NCBI GenBank assembly: GCA_023336205.1
Contig: JALQCR010000006.1
Span: 62,001 to 126,000, forward strand
DNA from: Pseudanabaena sp. Salubria-1
Lineage (GTDB): Bacteria > Cyanobacteriota > Cyanobacteriia > Pseudanabaenales > Pseudanabaenaceae
DNA length: 64,000 nucleotides
Direction of reading: 5' to 3'
In this document: positions 36,011 through 44,999 of the stretch, piece by piece
Numbering within the stretch: the first letter of the stretch is position 1
Layout: each line of letters starts with the position of its first letter
Notes under the pieces: model-generated
What the model saw: only the letters and a program-made list of their open reading frames with translations
Told to the model about the DNA's origin: nothing
Database searches by the model: none
Translations under genes and position numbers: made by a program

Positions 36011-38683
36011 CTAGCTAAAGACTAATTTATCATCCTCAACCGTGATCGAAATCTGATGACCTTCCGCAAAAGTTCCTTCTAGAATTTTATTGGCGATCGG
36101 GTTTTCGATCTCCCTTTGAATCGCTCGTTTTAAAGGACGCGCACCATAGGAAGGATCATAGCCAACAGCAGCAATATAGTCTTTCGCTTCTTCGCTTAGT
36201 TTTAAAGAAATCTTGCGATCGCTAAGTCGATTTTCAATGCGTTTAATTTGCAACGCGGCAATCGAGCGAATCTCATTGCGCCGTAAAGCATGGAATATCA
36301 CTGTCTCATCAATGCGATTGAGAAATTCAGGGCGGAAGTGATTGCGAAGAACGTCAAGGACTTTATCGCGCATTTCATCATAGCGAGAGTCGCCATCAAG
36401 GTCGCTGGATAAATCTTTAGATACTTCGAGGATGCGATCGCTACCGATATTACTGGTCATGATGATCACCGTGTTTTTGCAATCCACCAAGCGCCCTTGA
36501 CTATCGGTAATCCTCCCATCATCGAGAACTTGTAAGAGAATATTAAATACATCAGGATGCGCTTTCTCGACCTCATCAAATAACACTACTGAGTAAGGAT
36601 GGCGACGCACTGCTTCTGAGAATTGTCCGCCTTCCTCATAGCCGACATAGCCAGGAGGTGCACCAATCAAGCGCGAAACCGAATGTTTCTCCATATATTC
36701 CGACATATCGATTCGCACCATCGAGGCATCGGAATCAAATAGAAATTCGGCAAGGGTGCGAGCCAGCTCAGTTTTACCCACGCCTGTGGGACCCAAAAAT
36801 AGGAATGAACCAATTGGACGATTGGGATCGTTCATCCCCGCACGGGCACGACGGATGGCTGAAGCTACCGAAGTTACTGCTTCTTCTTGACCAATAACGC
36901 GATCGTGGAGGTGTTTTTCTAGAGTCAGTAATTTCTGCCGTTCTGACAGTAATAATTTGTTAAGGGGAATTCCAGTCCAACGCGCTACAATTTCGGCAAT
37001 ATCATCTTCAGTAACTTGCTCACGCGACAGAGAGCCTTCAGAACCCGCAAGGCTAATTTCTAACTCAGCTTCATCCAGATTTTTCTCTAGCTCAGTTAAT
37101 TTCCCATATTTGAGTTCTGCGGCTTTATTAAGATTAAACTCGCGCTCCATCTGATCGATTTGCTGTTTAGTTTGATCGATTTGTTCTTTCAATGAACGTA
37201 AATTCGTCACTGCATCTTTTTCAAGTTGCCAACGATCATTGAGACTGGTAAAGCGATCGCTTAATTCATTCATCTCATTGTCAAGGCGTTCCAGTCGATC
37301 CTGTACGGCTTTACTGCTCTTGTTCTTATAGATCACTTTGCCGTCAGCTTCCACTCGTTCGACAGCTGTGGCATCTTTTTCTTTTTGTAAAGAGAATCTT
37401 TCCATTTCAAGTTGTCTGATCCGACGATCAATTTCATCTAGCTCTAATGGTCGGGAATCCATTTCCATTTTTAATTTGGCTGCTGATTCATCCACAAGAT
37501 CGATCGCTTTGTCTGGCAAAAAGCGATCGGTAATATAGCGATTAGAGAGAGTCGCCGCTGCTACTAGTGCTGAATCAGAAATAGTTACGCCATGGTGTAA
37601 TTCGTAGCGCTCTTTTAAACCACGCAAAATCGAAATTGTATCTTCGACTGTCGGCTGCTCGATTAAAACTTGCTGAAAACGACGCTCCAGAGCTGCATCT
37701 TTCTCTATGTATTGACGATATTCATCTAAGGTCGTTGCGCCAATACAACGCAATTCACCCCGCGCTAACATCGGCTTGAGAATATTTCCTGCATCCATTG
37801 CCCCCTGCTGTGTGGCTCCTGCACCAACCACAGTATGCAATTCATCAATGAATAACACTATTTTACCATCGGAATTGAAAACTTCTTTTAGAACTGCTTT
37901 TAGTCGATCTTCAAATTCCCCCCGATATTTTGCCCCTGCAATCAACGACCCCATGTCCATACTAATAATCGTGCGGTCTTTGAGAGACTCTGGTACGTCG
38001 CCACGAATAATACGCTGGGCAAGTCCCTCTGCGATCGCCGTTTTACCAACCCCTGGTTCACCAATCAACACAGGATTATTTTTAGTCCGTCGCGATAATA
38101 CCTGCACCACCCGCCGAATCTCATCGTCACGACCAATCACAGGATCGAGTTTGCCTTGCTTCGCCTGTTCTGTAAGATCTCGACCATATTTTTCCAAAGC
38201 CGCATACTTTGCTTCAGGATTTTGATCGGTGATGGTCTGGCTACCGCGTAGTGATTTGATTGTTTCTTCTAATTTTTTGCGATCAATACTTAAATCCCGA
38301 TATAGCCGCTTACCGATGCGATCGTCATCGGCTAAGCCGAGGAGCATATGCTCAACTGCCATAAAATCATCACCAAAGCCCTTGCGACTTTCCTCAGCGC
38401 GATCGAGCCATACCTCCAAGCTGCGCCCCAAATATAACTGCTCTGGACTCGCCACACGAGCCTGTCGTCGCAAAAATTCTTCAACCTGTCGCCGTGCCCG
38501 CGCCATTGGTACGGACATCGCTGCAAATACATTTGTAGTTAAGCCATCTTCTTGCTCCAATAGTGCCATCAGCAAATGCTCGACTTCAAGTTGCTGATGT
38601 TGCGATCGCCTTGCGACCTCTTGCGACTTGACGATCGCTTCCCATGCTTTTTCGGTAAATTTTTTCGGATCGGTTGGTTGCAT
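36011..38683 (-). CDS. clpB: ATP-dependent disaggregase ClpB
   Basis: 890 residues with all ClpB parts. The N-domain (two Clp repeats, residues ~1-150) is followed by AAA-1 with [13 protein letters not shown] and [12 protein letters not shown]. The coiled-coil M-domain (~410-535, present in ClpB but not ClpA) precedes AAA-2 with [17 protein letters not shown] and [15 protein letters not shown]. The ClpP-binding tripeptide loop is not seen. ClpB works with DnaK to rescue aggregated proteins after heat stress. Confidence 0.96.
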   Translation of the reverse strand: MQPTDPKKFTEKAWEAIVKSQEVARRSQHQQLEVEHLLMALLEQEDGLTTNVFAAMSVPMARARRQVEEFLRRQARVASPEQLYLGRSLEVWLDRAEESRKGFGDDFMAVEHMLLGLADDDRIGKRLYRDLSIDRKKLEETIKSLRGSQTITDQNPEAKYAALEKYGRDLTEQAKQGKLDPVIGRDDEIRRVVQVLSRRTKNNPVLIGEPGVGKTAIAEGLAQRIIRGDVPESLKDRTIISMDMGSLIAGAKYRGEFEDRLKAVLKEVFNSDGKIVLFIDELHTVVGAGATQQGAMDAGNILKPMLARGELRCIGATTLDEYRQYIEKDAALERRFQQVLIEQPTVEDTISILRGLKERYELHHGVTISDSALVAAATLSNRYITDRFLPDKAIDLVDESAAKLKMEMDSRPLELDEIDRRIRQLEMERFSLQKEKDATAVERVEADGKVIYKNKSSKAVQDRLERLDNEMNELSDRFTSLNDRWQLEKDAVTNLRSLKEQIDQTKQQIDQMEREFNLNKAAELKYGKLTELEKNLDEAELEISLAGSEGSLSREQVTEDDIAEIVARWTGIPLNKLLLSERQKLLTLEKHLHDRVIGQEEAVTSVASAIRRARAGMNDPNRPIGSFLFLGPTGVGKTELARTLAEFLFDSDASMVRIDMSEYMEKHSVSRLIGAPPGYVGYEEGGQFSEAVRRHPYSVVLFDEVEKAHPDVFNILLQVLDDGRITDSQGRLVDCKNTVIIMTSNIGSDRILEVSKDLSSDLDGDSRYDEMRDKVLDVLRNHFRPEFLNRIDETVIFHALRRNEIRSIAALQIKRIENRLSDRKISLKLSEEAKDYIAAVGYDPSYGARPLKRAIQREIENPIANKILEGTFAEGHQISITVEDDKLVFS

Positions 38684-38866
38684 TGGCTTTGGTTACAGCA
38701 GGCTTAGGTGTAATTTCTAATGTAATAGTTAAAATAAGTTTACAATATAGTCTCTTGTCTATATCACGATTAGATATCAATGACTGTTTTATCTGTTGTC
38801 ATTGCTCTGTAAACACTTTGTGTTGAAAACTATGCTCGACCAAGAATTTAGTAATACCAAACAGGT

Positions 38867-38899
38867 AATTATAGGCGGCTCTTTGCGCCGCCTATAATT
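38867..38899. terminator. hairpin upstream of clpB
   Basis: 13-bp perfect arms (38867-38879 and 38887-38899). The 38684-39014 gap contains this structure and no gene that I can support. Confidence 0.5.
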
Positions 38900-39014
38900 T
38901 AGTATTATCAAAAATTTAGCCTTAGACAATTAAAACGTGACTGACGTATTTGAGTCTTTTTTTATCGTTATAAAATGGGCGTTCCAGCACCTAGGCCAGC
39001 TGACCATGCCCCAA

Positions 39015-39079
39015 TTTGCAGCACAAAGCATAATAAAAAGGGCGCTTCGCGCCCTTTTTATTATGCTTTGTGCTGCAAA
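39015..39079. terminator. 31-bp-arm perfect palindrome at the DUF4388 3' end
   Basis: 39015-39045 and 39049-39079 pair exactly with a TTC loop. The right arm contains the last codons and stop (39061-39063) of the interrupted DUF4388 gene. Confidence 0.75.
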
Positions 39080-39276
39080 AATCCGACTAGACTTTGTAAA
39101 AATGAATTACTGATCTCCGTGCGCTCCGAAGAGCTACTCACCTTACTACTAGTATCACCACCGATCAATGCTCCGCTATCAGTATTATTTATCATACCTG
39201 CATCAATATCAGGTACTTCTTCAACTAAACCTACTACGATTAAGCGAAATGCAATTTGCTGAACTTTTTGAATGGG
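39061..39276 (-). pseudogene. 3' remnant of the DUF4388 gene beyond the ISKra4 insertion
   Basis: In continuous frame with 40760-41410 once the ISKra4 element and one 9-bp duplication are removed. It adds PIQKVQQIAFRLIVVGLVEEVPD and a Ser/Thr-rich end ...SNSFLQSLVGFLQHKA. The restored gene would encode 288 residues. Confidence 0.85.
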
Positions 39277-39377
39277 GATTTGAAAGGGTGTAATTAAAAG
39301 TGAAATGGGAGAAATAAAGTAGGTTAGAAAGTATGATGGATAACAGTTCTAATCCAAAGAAGTCATAAAATTGAGCC

Positions 39378-39695
39378 GTGAATATAAAAACAAAAACAGC
39401 ATCGTCCAGTAAAAGCATAGAAGAAAGACTAAACGATTATCCTGAATTGAAAGCGAAAATCGAAGGATTATTATCCGTTGTAGAAAATGCAGAAGGTGAT
39501 CTAATCAAAGCCGACGCAGCCGAGGAACGAGTGATAGAAGAAATCCGTCAGTTAGGACAAACAGCACTACAAACATGGGCAACGCGGCAAGAAATCAAGC
39601 AAAGCGAAGCATATATCGCCGCGAATCCATCTTCACACCGAGGTGGTAAAAAAAACTCTATTGGTACAGCCGATATGGACGCATCGAAGTACTAG
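39378..39695 (+). CDS. ISKra4 transposase, N-terminal frame
   Basis: 105 residues from a GTG start: a helical region, then SSHRGGKKNS at the frame junction. At 39648-39655 there are eight consecutive A. The zero frame reads A AAA AAC (39650-39656), a canonical -1 slippery heptamer. A -1 shift there continues directly into the downstream frame as LYWYSRYGRIEVLEQRYIEFGRE, which is typical of ISKra4 transposases. So this is either a programmed frameshift or a miscounted A-run. Confidence 0.8.
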   Translation: MNIKTKTASSSKSIEERLNDYPELKAKIEGLLSVVENAEGDLIKADAAEERVIEEIRQLGQTALQTWATRQEIKQSEAYIAANPSSHRGGKKNSIGTADMDASKY

Positions 39696-40732
39696 AGCAA
39701 AGGTACATCGAATTTGGAAGAGAGTCCAAACAGGTAGTGAGACCATTTCAAAAAGCCGCCGAAGTACATTGCCGAGGATATTCACGCCCATTGCAGAGAG
39801 TGATTACCGACTTTGGGTCAGATGTAGCGTTTGGGAAAATCCCAAAAAAAATGATGGAACATCATGGAATAAGCATCCCAATTAGTGCAGGACAGGAGAT
39901 CACAGAAAGTCATGCCCAGCGTATATTAGAAACGCAGAGTTGGGAAACAGGATTCCCAGCAATCGAGGGTGTGGAGTTTTTAATAGCGGAGATGGATGGG
40001 ACAATGATTCCGATTGTGGAAACAACGGCAAGCGAAACTGATGGCGAAGAAGTTGACCGTCGTAAGACGCGTAAAATTAGCTGGAAAGAAGCGCGTCTAA
40101 CCTCGGCGCGTACCCCTGAGCAAGAGCAGCCTATTTTCGGAGCAACGATAGGCTCGACTGATGATGCAGGAGCAGCATTACTTGATTGTGCTATCCGTGC
40201 TGGATTGGGAGAAGAAACCTTTGTGCATGGGGTTGGCGACGGTGCGCCTTGGATTGCTAGCCAAATCGAGCAGCGTTTTGGTGTACTTAGTCGCTACTTA
40301 CTAGATTTCTATCATGTATGTGAATATCTAGCCGATGCAAGTCGCGTTTGTTCCCCAGATGCTCCGAAAGCATGGATGGATGTGCAGAAGCAACAACTCA
40401 AATCCAATCATGCTTCGGCTGTCCTTGAAGCTCTTAAGCCGTTTCAAGAACCTGAATCTGTTCCTGACAATCTGGCTGTGGTTAGATCCGCTTATCGCTA
40501 TCTTTTCAATCGTCCTAATCGTCTAGACTATCAGGGCACGATTGACTCCAATTTACCCATTGGCTCTGGTGAAATTGAGAGTGGTCACCGCTATGTTATT
40601 CAAAATCGTTTAAAGCTTGCTGGCTCTTGGTGGACGATTGAAAATGCTAAGGCTATGCTTGCTCTTAGGATCTGCCGTACTAATCAAGATTGGGATGCTT
40701 ATTGGCTTAATCTTTCTTCCATTTCTTATTGA
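39653..40732 (+). CDS. ISKra4 transposase, catalytic frame
   Basis: Read from the frameshift site (an independent start at 39737 gives 331 residues). DDE residues are visible in EMDGTMIPIVE, GDGAPWI and GSGEIESGHRYVIQNRLKLAGSWW (Glu). The closing WWTIENAKAMLALR is characteristic of the family. The frame is otherwise intact. Expression as a fusion with the upstream frame is expected. Confidence 0.88.
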   Translation, partial: KLYWYSRYGRIEVLEQRYIEFGRESKQVVRPFQKAAEVHCRGYSRPLQRVITDFGSDVAFGKIPKKMMEHHGISIPISAGQEITESHAQRILETQSWETGFPAIEGVEFLIAEMDGTMIPIVETTASETDGEEVDRRKTRKISWKEARLTSARTPEQEQPIFGATIGSTDDAGAALLDCAIRAGLGEETFVHGVGDGAPWIASQIEQRFGVLSRYLLDFYHVCEYLADASRVCSPDAPKAWMDVQKQQLKSNHASAVLEALKPFQEPESVPDNLAVVRSAYRYLFNRPNRLDYQGTIDSNLPIGSGEIESGHRYVIQNRLKLAGSWWTIENAKAMLALRICRTNQDWDAYWLNLSSISY

Positions 40733-40747
40733 GCTGAACTTTCACTT

Positions 40748-41410
40748 TTAATTGCACCCGATTTGAAACTGCTCAGCCATCTTTTTGAGATTGATGGAAC
40801 CATCAGCAATTCTCCATACTTGGGCCTCAAGGTTATCCAATCGCAAGTGTGACTGACCAGAAACAATATCAAACAAAGTCGAGCTAGGCTCAGGAAGTTT
40901 GCTTTGTAAGATTTTCCAATCCTTAAGGCTACGTAGCCCCATTAATGTGGTTTCAGTTGCAGGCAGACTGAGTCCTGTCATTTCCGCTTTTGGTAAGGCG
41001 CTCTTTGCATCAAAACGAAACTGCCCATTCTCTAACTGAAAGAGAGAACAGACCTGTCGTAACACCTGTACACTAAATAATAATTTGAGTTGATCGGGTT
41101 GCAATATTCCTAATGTCTTCAAATTTAGACCTAAAGGTACATTCGACTGAATTAAGCGTTCCAATTCTGGACGAATTACATCAGTAACCCATCCTCTTTG
41201 TTCGATCAATCTTGCTAATCCTCGATTGTCCAAGCGATCGCCCGCAGCGACAACCCGTCCATTTTGCAGCCAAATATGCCGCAAAAATGGCTTGCCTGTC
41301 TGCACATGTTGTGGATCCCTAATAGTTAATATTCCAGTTTTTTGTCCCTGATCTAAAAATTGAAATATTTCTGGAAGAGAAAACTCGGATAAAGAACCTG
41401 TAATTGCCAT
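40748..41410 (-). pseudogene. DUF4388 (PATAN) signalling protein, 5' part
   Basis: The 5' part of a gene broken by ISKra4; the frame now ends 12 bases inside the element after ~217 native residues. It starts MAITGSLSEFSLPEIFQFLDQGQKTGILTI, the signature of DUF4388/PATAN domains found in bacterial and cyanobacterial signalling proteins, several of which act in motility and gene regulation. The second half is helical. It is last in a minus-strand cluster after the roadblock and GTPase genes, 71 nt from the GTPase. Loss of the C-terminal ~71 residues may or may not inactivate it. Confidence 0.85.
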
Positions 41411-41481
41411 AACTGTGAACTAGAGAGTAAATGCCCAAATCTATATCTGCAAATAATTGCAATTTTCTTTAACCTACAAGA

Positions 41482-42024
41482 TCAAGCAGCAGAAGTACTT
41501 TGAATATAATATTGTACGAGGGCTACGATCGCCTGAATTACTGTGTCGCGCTCATCCGCATTTAAGACAATCACAGGCGGTTGATTCTTTTCATCGACAA
41601 AGCCCAACGCTAACTTAATATTCTCGCTTGACCAAGCTCCTTCACAGTCCATATGCGTGATGCCAATAATGTAAGGAATTTGGACTCGACGATTCATATA
41701 GCTGAGAATCCGCCGCGCATAGCGAAACTCATGAGGACGATGAGCAGCAACCAACAAAATAAAGGCATGGGCTTTGCGGATCAAAATATCCCACATAAAA
41801 TCAAAGCGCTGTTGCCCTGGTGTCCCATAAATATGTAAAGCCATATTAGGTCCAAAGTTTAAGCGGCCAAAGTCCATTGCCACAGTAGTTCTATGTTTTA
41901 TTTCTGCGGTTTCGTCTGTAGCGCGGCGATCGGTATCGACGACATCGATTTCGCTCACAGTCCGAATAAAAGTTGACTTCCCCGCGCCAACCGTACCAGC
42001 TACAACCAAACGCATGATTTCCAT
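41482..42024 (-). CDS. Ras-like small GTPase
   Basis: 180 residues. The P-loop is GTVGAGKSTF with Lys16; switch II reads HIYGTPGQQRFDFMW (DxxGQ-like with Tyr-Gly-Thr-Pro-Gly-Gln); the guanine-specificity motif is ITHMD. It belongs to the bacterial small-GTPase group that occurs next to roadblock genes (MglA-like systems and relatives). These act as switches for polarity, motility or gene control. Here the roadblock gene is directly upstream and the DUF4388 gene directly downstream. Confidence 0.88.
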   Translation of the reverse strand: MEIMRLVVAGTVGAGKSTFIRTVSEIDVVDTDRRATDETAEIKHRTTVAMDFGRLNFGPNMALHIYGTPGQQRFDFMWDILIRKAHAFILLVAAHRPHEFRYARRILSYMNRRVQIPYIIGITHMDCEGAWSSENIKLALGFVDEKNQPPVIVLNADERDTVIQAIVALVQYYIQSTSAA

Positions 42025-42159
42025 AAATCTCTTCTATCCATTCCATCTATTCTAGAATGTGCTGTGCACATCCTATGTAACTAGAGGATTTTATTTGTTG
42101 ATTTTGATATAGGGGCAATTCATGAATAGTCCCTATATTTTCTCTAAGTCACAAAACAC

Positions 42160-42531
42160 TTAGGCTAGTGCTTTTCTAAGATCGCCAGTAACCCGCTTTA
42201 TTTCTAGCATCAACACCCCTTGCTTTGCCGCCTTGCTTGCGAGAACTAGTAAAACTGCCTCTTCTCCGCAACTGGTCAAGATGCCATAACCTTTGTCCCC
42301 TTCTACATACAAGCGATCAATCGTTCCTCTGGCTAGCTCATTCCCAATACGCTCACCGAGAGAGAGCATGGCTGCTGACATTGCCGATACCCTCTCTTCA
42401 TCCATTCCACTTGGTAAAGTCGATGCTAGAGGTAATCCATCAGGCGACACAAGTGCGGCTCCCTCTAAATCACTAGTACTAGTTACCAGATTTTGCAAAA
42501 TGCTTTCTAGTTTCGCAACGTTAATACCCAT
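42160..42531 (-). CDS. roadblock/LC7 domain protein
   Basis: 123 residues: LESILQNLVTSTSDLEGAALVSPDGLPLASTLP, then AAMLSLGERIGNELARGTIDRLYVEGDKGYGILTSCGEEAVLLVLASK, the full roadblock fold. Bacterial roadblock dimers such as MglB commonly act as GTPase-activating partners of the small GTPase in the same operon. The spacing to the GTPase gene is 135 nt. Confidence 0.9.
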   Translation of the reverse strand: MGINVAKLESILQNLVTSTSDLEGAALVSPDGLPLASTLPSGMDEERVSAMSAAMLSLGERIGNELARGTIDRLYVEGDKGYGILTSCGEEAVLLVLASKAAKQGVLMLEIKRVTGDLRKALA

Positions 42532-42824
42532 TTTTTTCTCCTTGCTTTAAATTGTCTGTAGATTTAATAAGTTTAATCGAATAGAGTACTACCCAATTAT
42601 TTCAAACTCAATGACATTGTGAGAACTGCCACACAGAACCGACTTTGTTTACTTGCCTCGCCAACGAAATCCCCATGACCGACTCATGTAAGCTCTGAAT
42701 TGCTCCTAGCGAAAAGGTCAGTTTATGAGGAGAACCTTTGGGTTCATCCGTAGAGCAAATTGTTTTGCGACAATAAACTTTGATAGATTCACTGGATTAC
42801 AAACCGTGCAACCAAATTTAAGGA

Positions 42825-43382
42825 TTATTTCAGGCTTGCCGCGCCAGTGGAAATCATACGTTTAAATAGACCTTCAGTCCATCCTGTCTCGCGCATCACG
42901 GCTTGTGACGAAACTTCAACATAAGCTTGCTCAATAAAAGCAAGATCGATCATACAAATTCGCCCCAACGAATCTCTTAAGTCTTCAGAAAGTCCCGCCG
43001 CTTTGAGTTGTTTGCCAACCTCATTGACAACGGTTGCCATGGCTGGGACAACATGTTGTGGTCCAATTCCAATCTGCACATGGACTAGTCCAATCCGCCA
43101 ACGGCGATTAGCATAGGCACTACCCCAATCGTCCATACCTGTAAACATTTCACCAAACCATTCAATGAAAGTTTCATTCAAGCGATGCATCCTTCCTTCT
43201 TTGGCATTAAGGATGTCATTCATTTCTTTGTCGCGAGCAAGGTAGGCGTAAAAGACTTCTGCCATTTGTAGTGCGATCGTACTTCCCCATGCTGCATTTG
43301 CTTTGAGCAAAGCCTTGTCATCGGATGTGAAACCTATCCGTGTTTCCATAGTTTTCATGAAAACATGTGGATCGAGTGACAT
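42825..43382 (-). CDS. protoglobin-domain protein, copy 1 (intact)
   Basis: 185 residues of globin fold, entirely a single sensor-globin-like domain with no attached output domain. The proximal histidine is in IGLVHVQIGIGPQHV, the typical globin-coupled-sensor/protoglobin sequence, with Trp-rich DDWGSAYANRRWRIG just before. It should bind haem and sense O2, NO or CO. The next gene in the same direction (with a ~290-nt gap) is the roadblock gene, so it may feed the GTPase module. A paralogue lies upstream. Confidence 0.88.
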   Translation of the reverse strand: MSLDPHVFMKTMETRIGFTSDDKALLKANAAWGSTIALQMAEVFYAYLARDKEMNDILNAKEGRMHRLNETFIEWFGEMFTGMDDWGSAYANRRWRIGLVHVQIGIGPQHVVPAMATVVNEVGKQLKAAGLSEDLRDSLGRICMIDLAFIEQAYVEVSSQAVMRETGWTEGLFKRMISTGAASLK

Positions 43383-43640
43383 AAATACTCCTTAAGATGT
43401 CTCTATAAAACTAGAATAATTCCTGTCTGTCTTAACTTTATCTATATCTAATTTCTTTAGTTAGAAATCTCGATCCCCCCGAAGATTAATTTTTATTAAA
43501 GTTGAATCAGATAAAGTTAAGAACTTAGTAAACACTTCAGTTTGTGCTTCTCTAATTTAAGATACCGCAAATTATATCTATATAAGGCACATTTGATATT
43601 ATAAGTGCTTTGAGTACTAGAAAGGAAAGAAAAAATAATT

Positions 43641-43774
43641 GGCTCATCTGGGTTTGAGGGGTAAATGGTACAGTGTCGATACAATTATTGGCGACATGGT
43701 AGGGCTGTAACTGTTGCTCCGAGAGGATTCTGATTACTATTAGCTGTGCTTATCCCCATGAACCCAGAAGAGCC
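43641..43774. mobile_element. 134-bp MITE with ISL3-like ends
   Basis: Inverted ends GGCTCATCTGGGTT and AACCCAGAAGAGCC (13 of 14 pairs) and a perfect 8-bp target duplication AAATAATT (43633-43640 and 43775-43782). No coding capacity. GGCTC-type ends with 8-bp duplications fit the ISL3 family; the assignment is inference. Confidence 0.8.
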
Positions 43775-43887
43775 AAATAATTCTTAAAGAAAATAGTTAA
43801 TACTAAATTTCTTTCTGGTTTTTCTTAATAAGTATTTCTACTTTAAATGTCAAAATAATTTTGTGAGATACTTATCTAATAGATTCA

Positions 43888-43970
43888 GCAATTCTCATTA
43901 TAAAAATTGATTTTTTGAAAGCCCTCCGCAGGTGGGCTTTCAAAAAATCAATTTTTATAATGAGAATTGC
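43888..43970. repeat. 37-bp-arm perfect palindrome
   Basis: 43888-43924 and 43934-43970 pair exactly, 9-nt loop TCCGCAGGT. The inner 14 bp of each arm are the same as in the hairpin at 131-167. Confidence 0.85.
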
Positions 43971-44011
43971 TATTGAAGATGTACTTTTCACTGTCCTCAA
44001 AAGAAATCCTG

Positions 44012-44055
44012 TAATACCAAAACATAAAATGTACGCCATTTTATGTTTTGGTATA
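44012..44055. repeat. dispersed hairpin repeat (short form)
   Basis: A single hairpin TAATACCAAAACATAAAAT ... ATTTTATGTTTTGGTATA with a reduced tip; the left-hairpin half of the composite repeat. It forms the 3' boundary of the second protoglobin gene. Confidence 0.75.
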
Positions 44056-44065
44056 ATTTCAAGTA

Positions 44066-44424
44066 TCAGGAAAGAACAGATGACGCACCAGTAGAGATCA
44101 TGCGTTTAAATAGACCTTCAGACCAACCTGTTTCGCGCATGACTGCTTGCAAAGAGACTTCAACATAAGCTTGCTCGATAAAAGCAAGGTCAATCATACA
44201 AATTCTTCCTAGTGAATCCCTCAAATTTTCAGATAGTCCCGCCATTTTAAGATGTTTACCAACCTCATTGACAACGTTTGTCATCGCAGGCACTACATGT
44301 TGTGGACCAATGCCAATTTGAACATGGACTAGTCCAATCCGCCAACGACGATCGGCATAGGCACTACCCCAATCGTCCATACCTGTAAACATTTCACCAA
44401 ACCACTCAACGAAAGTTTCATTTA
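44066..44424 (-). pseudogene. protoglobin copy 2, 3' part
   Basis: Encodes RLNETFVEWFGEMF to the end, with the proximal His in GLVHVQIGIGPQHV, about 85-90% like copy 1 by eye. Separated from its 5' part by a 136-bp MITE. Removing the MITE and one 8-bp duplication gives a 186-residue protein, against 185 in copy 1. Confidence 0.88.
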
Positions 44425-44432
44425 AGCGATGC

Positions 44433-44568
44433 GGCACTGGTTGCTAAAGAAGTGATAAATGCTTGTAAGGCTTATCCAGTAAGGATTTATGGCGATTGAC
44501 TGCAAAGCCGTGAAAAGCTTGACCAGAAATACTTTGCGCGACTCATCCCTCTTTAACATTCCAGTGCC
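44433..44568. mobile_element. 136-bp MITE interrupting protoglobin 2
   Basis: Perfect 8-bp inverted ends GGCACTGG / CCAGTGCC, extended imperfectly inward, and an exact 8-bp target duplication AGCGATGC (44425-44432 and 44569-44576). No coding capacity. The parent family is not clear from the ends. Confidence 0.88.
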
Positions 44569-44770
44569 AGCGATGCATCCTACCTTCTTTGGCATTGAGG
44601 ATTATATTCATTTCTTTGTCGCGAGCTAAATAGGCATAAAAAACTTCTGACATTTGTGAAGCAATCATATTGCCCCATGCTGCATTTGCTTTAAGTAACG
44701 CTTTGTCATCGGCGGTGAAACCTATTCTTGTTTCTATGGTTTTCATAAAAGATCGAGGATCGAGCGCCAT
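44569..44770 (-). pseudogene. protoglobin copy 2, 5' part
   Basis: Starts MALDPRSFMKTIETRIGFTADDKALLKANAAWGNMIASQMSEVFYAYLARDKEMN and continues to KEGRMHR, then runs into the MITE and stops after a few foreign codons (HWNVKEG). The fragment lacks the haem-ligand His, so it cannot bind haem on its own. Confidence 0.88.
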
Positions 44771-44999
44771 AAATACTCCTTATTATGTGTCTGGAAAAAA
44801 CGGAATAATTCCCTACAGGCTTAAATTTTTCAAGTCCTTTGTTATTTAGTAGAAACTACATTATCCATTATCTTAGCTTTTACTAAAGAAATTTAGTAAA
44901 TTCACTTATACAAAAGCCATTACAATATATAAGAGTGAATTACGATAGATAAAGCTTAATGGGTAGCAACAAAACTATTTCAGTAAGTTAAAAGAGATA

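Larger units (their letters stand above)
39286..40759 (+). mobile_element. ISKra4-family insertion sequence
   Basis: A 1474-bp element with 20-bp terminal inverted repeats (39286-39305 and 40740-40759, 19 of 20 matching, outer GGGTG) and a perfect 9-bp target duplication GATTTGAAA (39277-39285 and 40760-40768). It carries a transposase in two overlapping frames and interrupts the DUF4388 gene. Confidence 0.92.

Noticed and set aside
44433..44568. Insertion in protoglobin 2 as an intron or intein
   Set aside because: Flanking 8-bp duplication and inverted ends identify a transposon-type insertion; the element contains stops in the gene frame and no splicing signals.
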